From Corynebacterium comes (lineage in GTDB: Bacteria > Actinomycetota > Actinomycetes > Mycobacteriales > Mycobacteriaceae): DNA of 64,000 nucleotides. The notes under the pieces are model-generated. The model saw only the letters and a list, made by a program, of their open reading frames with translations. It was not told the origin of the DNA and did not search any database. This document shows, in pieces, positions 25,644-37,496 of the stretch. Location: NCBI RefSeq assembly GCF_009734405.1, contig NZ_CP046453.1, forward strand, positions 806,001 to 870,000. The letters run 5' to 3'. Within the stretch, counting starts at the first letter, position 1; each line of letters opens with the position of its first letter. The position numbers were made by a program, and so were the translations under genes.

Positions 25644-28600
25644 ATGGCGGACAAGACTCCCGCGATGCTCGCCGGCCTGCTCAAGGTCGCTGCGACGGAT
25701 CCCAAACTCAAGGGCATGACGGCCAACGTCGGTGTGCGTCGGCTCCACCTGACGGGCATCGACCAGGTGCGCCCCTGGGCGGTGGGGACGCTGGCGCACC
25801 ATGCGCCGGTGCTGCTGGTCACCGCGACCGGCCGTGAGGCCGAGGATCTCACTGCTGAGCTGCGCGCCATGCTGGGGGAGAAGGTCGTGTGGTTCCCCTC
25901 CTGGGAGACCCTGCCGCACGAAAGACTGAGCCCCGGCGTGGACACCATCGGTCAGCGGGCGCGCGTGCTGGACCTGCTTTCCGGGAACTCGGTCTCGGTC
26001 GTGGTCACCGCCGCGCGAGGTTTCTGCCAGCCTGTCCTCGAATCCGTCGAGGGCCGGGAGCCCGTCCGTCTGCGGGAGGGGGCGGAGTACGACTTCTCCG
26101 GGCTGATAGAGCAGCTGGTCTTCCGGGCCTACAGCAACGTGGACATGGTCGCCCGGCGGGGTGAGTTCGCCACCCGCGGCGGCATCCTGGATGTCTTCCC
26201 CACCACCGCGGATCACCCCGTGCGGGTGGAGTTCTGGGGCGACGAGATCACCGACATCCGGCAGTTCTCCGTCGCCGACCAGCGCACGAACCCGGACGTG
26301 GAGGTCGGCCCGGTGGACATCTACCCGGCCCGTGAACTGCCCATCACCGGGGCCATCGCTGCGCGCGCCGGCGAACTGGTGGTCAAGCACCCCGGTAACG
26401 CGACCCTGGTGGAACTGCTGACGAAGATCTCCGACCGCATCCCCGCGGACGGGATGGAGGCGCTGATCCCGGCGCTCGTCGATACGCGGATGGTCACGCT
26501 TCCGGAGCTGATGCCCGAGGGCACCCACATTGTGCTGGTGGGGCCGGAGAAGATCCGGACCCGCATCGCCGACCTGGAGGCCACCGACGCGGAGTTCCTC
26601 GCCGCCGGCTGGGAGGCCGCCGCGATGGGCGCGTCCGGTCCCGTCGCCGCGGAGGGTCTGGACCTGGAGGCCTCCTCCTACCGCTCCTACGACTCCCTCC
26701 GGATCACGGCCGAGAAGTCCGGTCTGCCGTGGTGGACCTTCTCACCGACCGGGATGTTCGAGGCCGACGAGTCCGACATCCTGCCCCTGGACTTCGAGCC
26801 CGGCCCCACCCCGCGTGGCGACGCCACCCAGATCGCCGAGATGATGTCCCTCCTGCTCGCGCACACCTCCGCCGGTGGCCGCGCCGCCTTCATCGCGCCT
26901 GCCCAGGGTGCGATCAAACGCATGGTGGAGCGTTTCGCCGAGGCCGGCATCCCGGCGAAGGTGGCCGACCCCGGCTGGGAGCCCTCGCCCGGCGAGGTCA
27001 CCCTCTACCAGGCATTCAGCCACGCAGGCGTGGTCTTCCCGAAGGTCCGCAAGCACCGCGACGCCGAGGCACTGCCGTTGGTGGTGATCACCGAGACCGA
27101 CCTGACGGGAAACCGGGTGGGGGACATCGCCGGCGCCAAGCGGCGCCCCGCGCGCCGCCGCAACCGCGTCGACCCGCTGGCGCTGAAGACCGGTGATTTC
27201 GTCGTCCACGAGACCCACGGCATCGGCCGCTTCCTCAAGATGGCGGAGCGGACGATCCGCGCGGGCGACGAGACGTCGAGACGCGAGTACATCGTCCTCG
27301 AGTACGCCCCCGGCAAGCGCGGCCAGCCCGCGGACCAGCTGTGGGTGCCCATGGATTCCCTCGAGCTGCTGAGCAAGTACTCCGGCGGCGAATCGCCGAC
27401 CCTGTCGAAGATGGGCGGCTCCGACTGGAAGAACACCAAGAAGAAGGCACGCGCCGCGGTCCGGGAGATCGCCGGCGAACTCGTCGAGCTCTATGCCAAG
27501 CGACAGGCCGCTCCCGGACACCCCTTCGCCCCGGACACCCCGTGGCAGAAGGAGATGGAGGACAACTTCCCCTTCGTCGAGACCGAGGACCAGATGCTCG
27601 CCATCGATGCGGTCAAGGAGGACATGGAGGCCCATGTCCCCATGGACCGGGTCATCGTCGGCGACGTCGGCTACGGCAAGACCGAGGTCGCCGTGCGCGC
27701 CGCCTTCAAGGCCGTCCAGGACGGCCGGCAGGTCGCCGTGCTCGTTCCCACTACCCTGCTGGCACAGCAGCACCAGTCCACCTTCGAGGAGCGCATGGCG
27801 GGCTTCCCCGTTACCATCCGCGGGCTCTCCCGTTTCACCTCCACCGCGGAGTCGAAGGAGGTCCTCGCGGGGCTCGCCGACGGGTCGGTGGACATCGTCA
27901 TCGGCACCCACCGCATCCTGCAGACCGGCGTCCACTGGAAGAACCTCGGACTGATCGTCGTGGATGAGGAACAGCGCTTCGGCGTCGAGCACAAGGAGCA
28001 CATCAAGGCCCTGCGCACGAACGTCGACGTCCTCACCATGTCCGCCACGCCCATCCCGCGCACCCTGGAGATGTCGATGGCCGGCATCCGCGAGATGACC
28101 ACCATCCTCACCCCGCCCGAGGACCGCCACCCGGTCCTCACCTATGTGGGCGCCCAGGAGGACAAGCAGATCGCCGCCTCCATCCGCCGTGAGCTGCTTC
28201 GCGACGGCCAGGTCTTCTTCATCCACAACAAGGTCGCCGACATCGAGAAGAAGGCCAGTGAACTGCGCGACCTGGTGCCCGAGGCACGCATCGTCGTCGC
28301 CCACGGCCAGATGTCCGAAGAGCTGCTGGAACAGACCGTCCAGGGCTTCTGGGACCGTGAATACGACGTCCTCGTGTGCACCACGATCGTCGAGACCGGC
28401 CTGGACATCGCCAACGCCAACACCCTGATCGTCGAGAACGCCCACCACATGGGCCTGTCGCAGCTGCACCAGCTGCGCGGCCGCGTCGGACGTTCCCGCG
28501 AGCGCGGCTACGCCTACTTCCTCTACCCCAAGGGCGCCACCCTCACCGAGGCCTCCTACGACCGTCTGGCCACCATCGCCCAGCACAATGATCTCGGTGC

Positions 28601-29318
28601 GGGCATGGCTGTCGCGATGAAGGACCTGGAGATGCGCGGCGCCGGCAACGTCCTCGGCGCCCAGCAGTCCGGTCACATCGCCGGCGTGGGCTTCGACCTC
28701 TACGTCCGCCTCGTCGGCGAGGCCGTCGAGGCCTTCAAGGCGCTGGCGAAGGGGGAGGCTCTCGACGCCACGGACCAGGGGCCGAAGGAAATCCGCATCG
28801 ACCTGCCCGTCGACGCCCACATCCCCGAGTCCTACATCAACTCCGAACGCCTACGCCTCGAGGTCTACCGCAAGCTCGCGGCCTCGCAGAACGACACCGA
28901 CCTCCAGCTTGCCGTCGAGGAGATGGAGGACCGCTTCGGCCCCGTCCCCGAAGTCGTGTCCCGCCTGCTCGCCGTCGCCCGTCTGCGTCACCAGGCCCGG
29001 CGCGCCGGGGTCTCCGAGATCATCGTCCAGGGCACCCGCATCAAGGTCGGCTCCGTCGAGCTGCCGGACTCGAAGCAGGTCCGCCTCAAGCGCCTCTACC
29101 CGGGTTCGAGCTACCGCGCCGCCGCCCAGGCGATCCAGCTGTCCTTCCCCAAGGCCGGCCGCGGCGCCGGGCAGCCGAACCTCCGCGACGTCGAACTCAT
29201 CCAGTGGATGGCAGGCTTCATCTCCGCCATGTTCGACATCCCCGAGGTGGACGTCTCCGGGGGCGCCACAAAGGAACCCGACGCCCCGAAGAAGCAGGTG
29301 TTCAGCGTCAGCGAGTAG
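25644..29318 (+). CDS. mfd: Transcription-repair coupling factor
   Basis: Mfd displaces RNA polymerase stalled at DNA lesions and recruits UvrABC. The 1224-residue protein has all modules. These are the UvrB-homology region (VKVAATDPKLKGM to about residue 330), the RNA-polymerase-interacting CarD-like domain (LKTGDFVVHETHGIGRFLKM, near residue 510), and the helicase core with Walker A GDVGYGKTEVAVRAA. The DEEQRFG Walker B and the SATPIPRTLEMSM motif follow, then the TRG-type region. The C-terminal TRCF domain ends near residue 1190. It starts immediately after the TetR stop codon. It converges on nadA with a three-base gap. Confidence 0.97.
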   Translation: MADKTPAMLAGLLKVAATDPKLKGMTANVGVRRLHLTGIDQVRPWAVGTLAHHAPVLLVTATGREAEDLTAELRAMLGEKVVWFPSWETLPHERLSPGVDTIGQRARVLDLLSGNSVSVVVTAARGFCQPVLESVEGREPVRLREGAEYDFSGLIEQLVFRAYSNVDMVARRGEFATRGGILDVFPTTADHPVRVEFWGDEITDIRQFSVADQRTNPDVEVGPVDIYPARELPITGAIAARAGELVVKHPGNATLVELLTKISDRIPADGMEALIPALVDTRMVTLPELMPEGTHIVLVGPEKIRTRIADLEATDAEFLAAGWEAAAMGASGPVAAEGLDLEASSYRSYDSLRITAEKSGLPWWTFSPTGMFEADESDILPLDFEPGPTPRGDATQIAEMMSLLLAHTSAGGRAAFIAPAQGAIKRMVERFAEAGIPAKVADPGWEPSPGEVTLYQAFSHAGVVFPKVRKHRDAEALPLVVITETDLTGNRVGDIAGAKRRPARRRNRVDPLALKTGDFVVHETHGIGRFLKMAERTIRAGDETSRREYIVLEYAPGKRGQPADQLWVPMDSLELLSKYSGGESPTLSKMGGSDWKNTKKKARAAVREIAGELVELYAKRQAAPGHPFAPDTPWQKEMEDNFPFVETEDQMLAIDAVKEDMEAHVPMDRVIVGDVGYGKTEVAVRAAFKAVQDGRQVAVLVPTTLLAQQHQSTFEERMAGFPVTIRGLSRFTSTAESKEVLAGLADGSVDIVIGTHRILQTGVHWKNLGLIVVDEEQRFGVEHKEHIKALRTNVDVLTMSATPIPRTLEMSMAGIREMTTILTPPEDRHPVLTYVGAQEDKQIAASIRRELLRDGQVFFIHNKVADIEKKASELRDLVPEARIVVAHGQMSEELLEQTVQGFWDREYDVLVCTTIVETGLDIANANTLIVENAHHMGLSQLHQLRGRVGRSRERGYAYFLYPKGATLTEASYDRLATIAQHNDLGAGMAVAMKDLEMRGAGNVLGAQQSGHIAGVGFDLYVRLVGEAVEAFKALAKGEALDATDQGPKEIRIDLPVDAHIPESYINSERLRLEVYRKLAASQNDTDLQLAVEEMEDRFGPVPEVVSRLLAVARLRHQARRAGVSEIIVQGTRIKVGSVELPDSKQVRLKRLYPGSSYRAAAQAIQLSFPKAGRGAGQPNLRDVELIQWMAGFISAMFDIPEVDVSGGATKEPDAPKKQVFSVSE

Positions 29319-29321
29319 GGC

Positions 29322-30365
29322 CTACTCCCCGAGCCCCGGCTGGCCGATGGCGATCATGCGCTCCAGCGAGGCGCGGGCCGCGTCGGCGGTGTCGGCGGGG
29401 ACGTCGACCTCGTCCGTGCCGAGGGCGAGCGCGCGGAGGAGGGCGGCGGGGGTGATCATCTTCATGTAGGAGCAGGACGCGCGGTCGTTGACGGCCCGGA
29501 AGTCGATCTCCGGGGCGGCCTTGCGCAACTGGTGGAGCATGCCGATCTCGGTGGCGACGAGGACGGTGCCGGAACCCTGGCGGCCGGCGGCGTCGAGCAT
29601 CTGCCCGGTGGACAGCATGTGCACGCGCTCCGGGTCAACGATGCCCTCACCGGCGAGGTAGATCGCGGAGTTGGCGCAGCCGCACTCGGGGTGGATGTAG
29701 AGGTCTGCCTCCGGGTTCTCCTCGGCGCGACGCGCGAGCTCGGGGCCGCTGATGCCTGCGTGGACGTGGCATTCGCCGGCCCAGATGTGGATGTTGTCGC
29801 GGCCGGTCTCACGCTTGACGTGGGCGCCGAGGAACTGGTCGGGGTTGAACAGGATCTCCTTGTCGGCCGGCAGCGAGTTGACGACGTCGACGGCGTTGGA
29901 GGAGGTGCAGCAGACGTCGGTGAGCGCCTTCACGTCGGCGGTGGTGTTGACGTAGGAGACGACGAGGGCGCCGGGGTGCTCGGCCTTCCACTCGGTGAGC
30001 TGCTCGGCGGTAATGGAGTCCGCCAGCGAGCAACCTGCCCGCTCATCGGGGATGAGGACCGTCTTTTCGGGGGAGAGGATCTTGGCGGATTCGGCCATGA
30101 AGTGGACGCCGCAGAAGACGATGACCTCGGCGTCGGTCTCCGCCGCGATGCGGGAGAGTCCGAGAGAGTCGCCGGTGTAGTCGGCGATGTCCTGGATCTC
30201 CGGGATCTGGTAGTTGTGGGCGAGAATCACGGCGTTGCGCTCGGCGGCGAGTCGCCTGATCTCGGCCGCCCACTCATCGTCGGCCTCGATACCGGACCAG
30301 CCTTCGGGGCCGTCGACGACCTTGTGGAGCAGCGGCGATGCGAGCGGGGACAGTTTATGAGCCAC
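29322..30365 (-). CDS. nadA: Quinolinate synthase A
   Basis: NadA condenses iminoaspartate with dihydroxyacetone phosphate to quinolinate in de novo NAD synthesis, using a [4Fe-4S] cluster. The 347-residue protein has [23 protein letters not shown] (key AHNYQ.PE.QD.AD..GDS), [32 protein letters not shown] and ASCSYMKM, which include the three cluster cysteines. GTG at 30365 is chosen because AAAGGAG precedes it. The usual partners nadB, nadC and nadS are not adjacent, so the pathway must be completed elsewhere. Confidence 0.95.
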   Translation of the reverse strand: MAHKLSPLASPLLHKVVDGPEGWSGIEADDEWAAEIRRLAAERNAVILAHNYQIPEIQDIADYTGDSLGLSRIAAETDAEVIVFCGVHFMAESAKILSPEKTVLIPDERAGCSLADSITAEQLTEWKAEHPGALVVSYVNTTADVKALTDVCCTSSNAVDVVNSLPADKEILFNPDQFLGAHVKRETGRDNIHIWAGECHVHAGISGPELARRAEENPEADLYIHPECGCANSAIYLAGEGIVDPERVHMLSTGQMLDAAGRQGSGTVLVATEIGMLHQLRKAAPEIDFRAVNDRASCSYMKMITPAALLRALALGTDEVDVPADTADAARASLERMIAIGQPGLGE

Positions 30366-30462
30366 GATTTCTCCTTTTGACCCTGGTTTGACGGGACAAG
30401 TATCCCAGACAAACGTGGTGCAGACGAAATACGCTCTCACCCGCGCGTGCGGGATCCGGGGA

Positions 30463-31935
30463 TCAGAGGCTGAGGGTACCCTGCGTCAGTCCCCAGACAG
30501 CGGCAGCTGATGCAGTGAACAGCAGCGCCACGAACGCCCACTCGAAGGTGTTGAAGACGCGTTCGTTGGCCTGCAGTCGGGTCCACACGTAGGGGATCAG
30601 CCCCGGAAGGACGGCGAGTGCGCCGAAGAGCAGATAGGTGAGGTCGGCGGCGTAGAAGAGCCAGCCGGCGTAGACCAGGGCGAGGACGCCGACGGCCAGG
30701 TGCCTCCGGTTGTCGCGGGTGGAGACGGTGGGGCCGCTGTCGTCGAAGAGTTTTCCGGCGTGGGGATGCGCGATGCCCCGTCCACGTGCGGCGAGAAGCG
30801 TCAGATACAGGGCCGAGAAGAGGTAGGGCACGAGATAGAGCACCGTCGCCAACTGCACCATGGAGATGTAGGCCGTCTCGTTGAGGAAGAAGACCACCAC
30901 GGTGATCTGGATGACCACGCTGGAGGCGAGCTGGGCGGCCCAGGGGGCGCCGGCGATGTTGACGGCGCCGAAGCGGCGGGGCAGCAGGCCGTCGAAAGCC
31001 ATCATCGCCACGGGCTCAGCGCACAGCATCTGCCAGGAGACGTAGGCGCCCAGGACGGACAGGCACAGCCCCAGCGAGATGAGTGCCGCGCCCCAGGGTC
31101 CGACGACCACCTCGAGGACGGATGCCATGGAGTTGTCGGGTAATGCGGCCAGCTCCTCCTGGGTGAGCACTCCGTAGGAGAGGGTGGACACGCTGACCAG
31201 GAGCGCCAGGACGGTGAGGAAGCCGATGATCGTGGCCCGGCCGACGTCGCGACGCGAGCGGGCCTGCTTGGAGTACACGGAGGCCCCCTCGATGCCGATG
31301 AACACCCATACGGTGAACAGCATGATGCCCTGGACCTGATCGAAGACGGACCCGGTCGAACCGTCGGCCGACCAGAGGTCCAGGGTGAAGCGGTCCCAGC
31401 TGAAACCGAGGAAGGCCACCAGGATGATGAACGCGCCGATGGGCAGCAGCTTGGCCACGGTGGTCACGGCGTTCATGAAGGCGGCCTGTTTCACTCCCCG
31501 GGAGAGCACGGCGAAGATGGTCCACGTCATGGCGGAGACGGCCACCGCCGTGGCGACAGGGTGGTCGGGTCCGAAGATCGGCACGTAATGACCGATCGTG
31601 TTGAAGAAGAGGGTGGCGTAGCCGACCTGGGCGATCACGGAGCCGAGCCAGTAACCCCAGCCGGAGGAGAAACCGATGTAGTCCCCGAGTCCGGCCCGGA
31701 CGTAGGAGTACACGCCGGCGTCGAGATGCGGCCTGCGCACGGCGAGGATCTGGAACACAAAGGCGATGGCGAGCATGCCGACGCCGGAGAGGACCCAACC
31801 GATGAGCATCGCGCCCGGTCCGGCCGCCGATGCGACGTTCTGGGGGAGGGAGAATATTCCGGAGCCGACGGTCGAGCCGATGATCAGGGCCACCAGGCTC
31901 CACATGGTCACGGTGTGCGTGCGGTTGGTCGTCAC
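30463..31935 (-). CDS. APC-superfamily basic amino acid/polyamine antiporter-type permease
   Basis: The 490-residue protein has 12-13 membrane helices. The APC signature is in helix one ([16 protein letters not shown]), and there is [27 protein letters not shown] (key [21 protein letters not shown]) in helix three. The pattern is that of the arginine-ornithine or lysine exchangers (ArcD/LysI group). The exchanged substrates cannot be fixed from sequence. It is monocistronic here, with nadA downstream on the same strand after about 100 bases and mazG divergent upstream. Confidence 0.85.
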   Translation of the reverse strand: MTTNRTHTVTMWSLVALIIGSTVGSGIFSLPQNVASAAGPGAMLIGWVLSGVGMLAIAFVFQILAVRRPHLDAGVYSYVRAGLGDYIGFSSGWGYWLGSVIAQVGYATLFFNTIGHYVPIFGPDHPVATAVAVSAMTWTIFAVLSRGVKQAAFMNAVTTVAKLLPIGAFIILVAFLGFSWDRFTLDLWSADGSTGSVFDQVQGIMLFTVWVFIGIEGASVYSKQARSRRDVGRATIIGFLTVLALLVSVSTLSYGVLTQEELAALPDNSMASVLEVVVGPWGAALISLGLCLSVLGAYVSWQMLCAEPVAMMAFDGLLPRRFGAVNIAGAPWAAQLASSVVIQITVVVFFLNETAYISMVQLATVLYLVPYLFSALYLTLLAARGRGIAHPHAGKLFDDSGPTVSTRDNRRHLAVGVLALVYAGWLFYAADLTYLLFGALAVLPGLIPYVWTRLQANERVFNTFEWAFVALLFTASAAAVWGLTQGTLSL

Positions 31936-31994
31936 GTGTCCACCGTAATGCGCCGCCGGCCGCGGAAGGAAGCGGGGGATTTAGGATGGGCACC

Positions 31995-32624
31995 ATGACT
32001 GTGCTGCTTCTCGACGACCGCTGGCCCTCCCTCATCCCCCTCGAGGCGCACGGGCGGCTCGGTGGCCCGGTGGAGTTCACGGAGGAGGTGCCCGTCCGGG
32101 TCCGCTGGAACTTCAGCGACCTGGTGGCCGCCGAAGGGCCCGGGGTGCTGGTGAGCACCAACGGGTCCGACCCCCGGGTGGTCTCGCGTATCCACGCCGG
32201 CGAGCCCCTCATCGTCGCGGAGTCCCGGCAGGATCCGGTGCGCCAGGCGGTGCAGGTGATGGCCAGGGCCTGCACGGTCGGGGAGTGGGAGGCGACGCAG
32301 ACCCACCGGTCATTGCTGCCGTATCTGGCGGAGGAGTCGCAGGAGTTCGCGGACCAGGTGGTCGCGTGGGAGCGTGACGGGGATGAGCGGGCCCTGCTCG
32401 GCGAGCTCGGTGACGTCCTGCTGCAGGTGCTGTTCCACGCTGAGATCGCGGCGCGTCGTGGTGCTTTTGATTTCGGTGAGGTGGCACGCAGCTTCGTCGA
32501 CAAGCTCCGGTCGCGCTCGCCCTATCTCTTCGACGGGACCAGGGCAGTGGTGCCGGCGGAGGAGCAGGAGCGGTTGTGGGCGATGGGCAAGGCCCGGGAG
32601 AAGAAGCTTCCCCCGGGCCGGTAG
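31995..32624 (+). CDS. mazG: MazG-family nucleoside triphosphate pyrophosphohydrolase
   Basis: The 209-residue protein has a single MazG domain in its C-terminal half: LPYLAEESQEFADQVVAW and LLGELGDVLLQVLFHAEIA hold the acidic EExxE/ExxD magnesium-binding residues. The N-terminal 95 residues are a divergent alpha/beta segment (DLVAAEGPGVLVSTNG) typical of the corynebacterial form. The enzyme hydrolyses NTPs or dNTPs to monophosphates for pool sanitation. TAGGAT (31982-31987) lies seven bases before the ATG, indicating a leaderless mRNA; an ATG three codons upstream is less likely. The position before eno matches C. glutamicum. Confidence 0.9.
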   Translation: MTVLLLDDRWPSLIPLEAHGRLGGPVEFTEEVPVRVRWNFSDLVAAEGPGVLVSTNGSDPRVVSRIHAGEPLIVAESRQDPVRQAVQVMARACTVGEWEATQTHRSLLPYLAEESQEFADQVVAWERDGDERALLGELGDVLLQVLFHAEIAARRGAFDFGEVARSFVDKLRSRSPYLFDGTRAVVPAEEQERLWAMGKAREKKLPPGR

Positions 32625-32630
32625 CGGTGG

Positions 32631-33050
32631 TTACTGCCGGGACGCGAGGGTGCTGGACAGGTCCGTCAGAATATCCTGGACTTCGTTGATGTTCGAGATG
32701 TTCCCCAGGCCCGGGATGGAGCTGCCGGGGAAAAGCTCCGGGTCCTTCTTGACGGTGCCGCATTCGACGGCCTTGTCGGCGATCTGGCCGGCGTACTGGG
32801 CGCTTATCAGATAGGTGGCGGGGTCGGTGATGGTCAGCGGCCTGGCCTCATCGCGGATCTGCTTGGCCAGGTCGGAACGGGTGGTGTTGCCGTCGATGCG
32901 GAAAGCGGCCTTGAGCGCGGGGTCCACGAGGCTGCAGGGGGCGTCGGCGATGGCCTTGTCGATGGCGCCGAGCTGGGCGGAAGCGGCCGGGGCGAGGCCC
33001 ACGACGGCGATGGCGGTGACGGCGACGGTGGCGAGGGTACGGCGAATCAT
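32631..33050 (-). CDS. Secreted small helical protein, PorB-like porin candidate
   Basis: The 139-residue precursor has a clear signal peptide (RR near the start, hydrophobic 5-20, cleavage ASA25/QLG). The mature part is mostly helical with two cysteines, C39 in APCSLVDPALKAA and C97 in DKAVECGTV, able to form one disulfide. This architecture and the location between mazG and eno are those of the anion-selective PorB/PorC channels of the C. glutamicum mycomembrane. I infer the same family, but identity should be confirmed by profile search. GAAAGG precedes the ATG. A GlxR-like site and a TATGAT -10 lie upstream. Confidence 0.6.
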   Translation of the reverse strand: MIRRTLATVAVTAIAVVGLAPAASAQLGAIDKAIADAPCSLVDPALKAAFRIDGNTTRSDLAKQIRDEARPLTITDPATYLISAQYAGQIADKAVECGTVKKDPELFPGSSIPGLGNISNINEVQDILTDLSSTLASRQ

Positions 33051-33086
33051 GGGGGAGACCTTTCGGAGGGGAAATATAACACTGAA

Positions 33087-33126
33087 ATCATATGTTCCCT
33101 GTGGGGCAGATGTGACGTAAGTGGCA
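33087..33126 (-). promoter_or_regulatory. Promoter with GlxR-like site ahead of the PorB-like gene
   Basis: On the minus strand TATGAT (33087-33092) is a good -10 element. About 18 bases further upstream, TGTGACGTAAGTGGCA (33111-33126, plus strand) fits the GlxR consensus TGTGA-N2-TA-N2-TCACA except for two positions in the second half-site. The spacing would place GlxR near -41. Confidence 0.45.
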
Positions 33127-33198
33127 ACTTGGGGTGAATGGCGGGGGTGGCCATGCCGACGGGGCGGCTGATAATCCGATGCCGTAGGATCGTCCCTC

Positions 33199-35402
<2,204 letters not shown>

Positions 35403-35414
35403 CATTCCGCTTCT

Positions 35415-35449
35415 CGACGCCCCGGCTGCCCCGCGCAGCCGGGGCGTCG
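35415..35449 (+). terminator. Hairpin after eno
   Basis: A 15-bp perfect stem (CGACGCCCCGGCTGC at 35415-35429 with its complement at 35435-35449) lies 13 bases after the eno stop. No T run follows, so it may attenuate rather than fully stop transcription into the FtsB-like gene. Confidence 0.65.
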
Positions 35450-35477
35450 GCGTTGATGGCCTATCATCGGAAGAACT

Positions 35478-35972
35478 ATGGCGCCTGAATCCCGATCCCG
35501 CTCCCGGCACACCGTACCGGTCGTCTCTCGTGCCGCCGACAATCAGCCGCGGCGACCTAAGCGACTGAAGGTACGCCTGAGCACCGCCGAGATCGGCGTC
35601 CTGGTGCTGGTGACGATCCTCGTCCTCGTCACCATCGCCGTGCCCCTGCGCAATTACTTCCAGGGCCGTTCCGAGATCGCCCGTCTCAACGATTCCGTCG
35701 CGGCGAAGCAGATCGAGAAGGATCGGCTGCTCGGAGAAATCGAGAAGTACGAGGACGAGGCCTACATCCGTGAGCAGGCGCGACGTCGGCTGGGGCTCAT
35801 CGAACCCGGTGAAACCCCCTTCCGTGTCATAGACCCCGGCATGGAGACGGACTCCCGGGTGACCACCTCCGCCGAGGACCTGGTGGCGGAGTTGAGCTGG
35901 TACGAGATCCTGTGGGATTCCATCGCAACCCCGCCCGCAGACGACCCCGGCGGCGTGCTCATGGAAGAATGA
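35478..35972 (+). CDS. Septum formation initiator family protein (FtsB/DivIC-like)
   Basis: The 164-residue protein has a basic N-terminal cytoplasmic stretch, one membrane helix (residues about 39-57, IGVLVLVTILVLVTIAVPL), a coiled coil (60-90, ARLNDSVAAKQIEKDRLLGEIEKYE; key heptads), and the conserved AYIREQARRRLGLIEPGE box. This is the layout of FtsB/DivIC, which join FtsL and FtsQ in the divisome. The C-terminal 40 residues are acidic. Its stop overlaps or abuts the DUF501 start, and the eno-ftsB-DUF501-ppx order is conserved in actinobacteria. Confidence 0.88.
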   Translation: MAPESRSRSRHTVPVVSRAADNQPRRPKRLKVRLSTAEIGVLVLVTILVLVTIAVPLRNYFQGRSEIARLNDSVAAKQIEKDRLLGEIEKYEDEAYIREQARRRLGLIEPGETPFRVIDPGMETDSRVTTSAEDLVAELSWYEILWDSIATPPADDPGGVLMEE

Positions 35973-35977
35973 TCGCC

Positions 35978-36535
35978 ATGACTGTCAACAATGCAGATCT
36001 GGCGGCCGTCGAGAAGCAGCTTGGACGCGAACCTCGAGGGGTGCTGGAGATCTCCTACCGCACCCCCGATGGCGCTCCCGGTGTGGTGAAGACCTCACCC
36101 CGACTTCCCGACGGAACTCCATTCCCCACCTTCTTCTATCTCACCGACCCGCGGCTGACCGCCGAGGCCTCCCGGCTTGAGGTCGCCCACGTGATGAAGT
36201 GGATGGAGGGGCGACTGGCCACCGACGAGTCCCTCCAGGCCGACTACCGCGCCGCACACGAGCACTACCTGGCCGAACGCAACGCCATCGAGGACCTGGG
36301 CACCGACTTCTCCGGCGGAGGCATGCCCGACCGGGTCAAGTGCCTCCATGTCCTCACCGCCTACGCGCTGGCCGAGGGGCCGGACCGGGTCCGCTTCGGC
36401 ACCGAGGCTGTGGCCCTCGCCGCAGATCGCGGAGGCCTGCGTGGCACCGCGATCCCCGCCGACTGGCCGACCTGCGAATCGCTGGGCTTCGACGCCCACC
36501 AGTTCGACGACCTCTACCAGGAGGCCGCTCAATGA
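35978..36535 (+). CDS. DUF501 domain protein
   Basis: The 185-residue protein matches the DUF501 family over its full length: EKQLGREPRGVLEISYRTPDG near the N-terminus, TPFPTFFYLTDPRLT, ASRLEVAHVMKWMEGRL, and PDRVKCLHVLTAYALAEG with a conserved cysteine-histidine pair. The function is unknown. It always sits between the FtsB-like gene and ppx in actinobacteria. ATG at 35978 (MTVNNADL) is taken; an ATG at 35969 overlapping the upstream stop is possible. Its stop overlaps the ppx start (ATGA). Confidence 0.88.
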   Translation: MTVNNADLAAVEKQLGREPRGVLEISYRTPDGAPGVVKTSPRLPDGTPFPTFFYLTDPRLTAEASRLEVAHVMKWMEGRLATDESLQADYRAAHEHYLAERNAIEDLGTDFSGGGMPDRVKCLHVLTAYALAEGPDRVRFGTEAVALAADRGGLRGTAIPADWPTCESLGFDAHQFDDLYQEAAQ

Positions 36536-37491
36536 CCCGTGTGGCGGCCGTGGACTGCGGCACCAACTCCATCCGTCTGCTCATCTGTGACATCGTGGGC
36601 GATACCACACACGAGATCACCCGTACCATGGAGATCGTTCGCCTGGGCCAGGGTGTGGACGCCACAGGCGAACTCGCTCCCGAAGCGATCGAACGCACCC
36701 GGGCAGCGCTGCAGCGCTTCGTCGGGATCATGGAGTTCGAGGAGGTCAAGGCCGTCCGTATGGTCGCCACCTCCGCCACCCGTGACGCCAGTAACCGGGA
36801 CGAGTTCTTCCGGATGACCGCTGAACTCCTCGGCCGTATCACCCCGGGCGCGCAGGCCGAGGTCATCTCCGGTGACGAGGAAGCCGCCCTCTCCTTCCGC
36901 GGTGCCATCACCGACCTCGACCCGGAGTCCGGGCCCTTCTGCGTCATCGATCTGGGCGGCGGCTCCACCGAGTTCATCGTCGGTACCGCGGACGGAGAAG
37001 TGCTAGGCGCCCACTCCTCACAGATGGGGTGCGTCCGCATCACCGAGCGCATCATGCGTTCCGACCCGCCCACAGAGACCGAGATCGAGATCGCCGCGGA
37101 GTACATCGCCGAGCGGCTCGCGGATGTGGTCAAGATCGTCCCCATCGCCAAGGCGAAGACGATCGTCGGCGTGGCCGGCACCTTCACCACTCTCTCCGCA
37201 CTGGCCCAGGGGCTGGAGACCTATGATCCCCGGGAAATCCACGGCTCCGTCCTGCGCTTCTCCGCCCTGCGCGTGCTCACCCGTGAGGTCAGGAACCTGT
37301 CCGCGGAAACCCGCGCGCTCAACCCGGTCGTACACCCCGGGCGTGCCGACGTCCTCGGCGGCGGCAGCGTCGTCGTCGACGGCATCATGGACATGCTGGA
37401 GAAGGAGACCACCGCCGACAGCTTCGTCGTCAGTGAGAAAGACATTCTCGACGGCATCGTCGCCGGCCTCGGGGACCTGCTCGGGGTCTGA
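36532..37491 (+). CDS. ppx2: Exopolyphosphatase / guanosine pentaphosphate phosphohydrolase (Ppx2-like)
   Basis: This ASKHA-fold enzyme of 319 residues removes terminal phosphates from polyphosphate or pppGpp. ASKHA phosphate loops are visible: AAVDCGTNSIRLLI at the N-terminus and VIDLGGGSTEFIVG in the middle. The conserved ISGDEEAALSFRGA and the NPVVHPGRADVLGGGSVVVD region near the C-terminus (quoted HPGRADVLGGG) follow. It overlaps DUF501 by four bases (ATGA), so it is coupled to it. The short single-module form corresponds to Ppx2 of C. glutamicum. Confidence 0.93.
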   Translation: MTRVAAVDCGTNSIRLLICDIVGDTTHEITRTMEIVRLGQGVDATGELAPEAIERTRAALQRFVGIMEFEEVKAVRMVATSATRDASNRDEFFRMTAELLGRITPGAQAEVISGDEEAALSFRGAITDLDPESGPFCVIDLGGGSTEFIVGTADGEVLGAHSSQMGCVRITERIMRSDPPTETEIEIAAEYIAERLADVVKIVPIAKAKTIVGVAGTFTTLSALAQGLETYDPREIHGSVLRFSALRVLTREVRNLSAETRALNPVVHPGRADVLGGGSVVVDGIMDMLEKETTADSFVVSEKDILDGIVAGLGDLLGV

Positions 37492-37496
37492 GCACC

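Noticed and set aside
26742..28820. Long minus-strand open frame (692 codons) opposite mfd
   Set aside because: It is the antisense shadow of mfd in high-GC DNA. Its translation is rich in Gly, Asp and Val with no family motifs.
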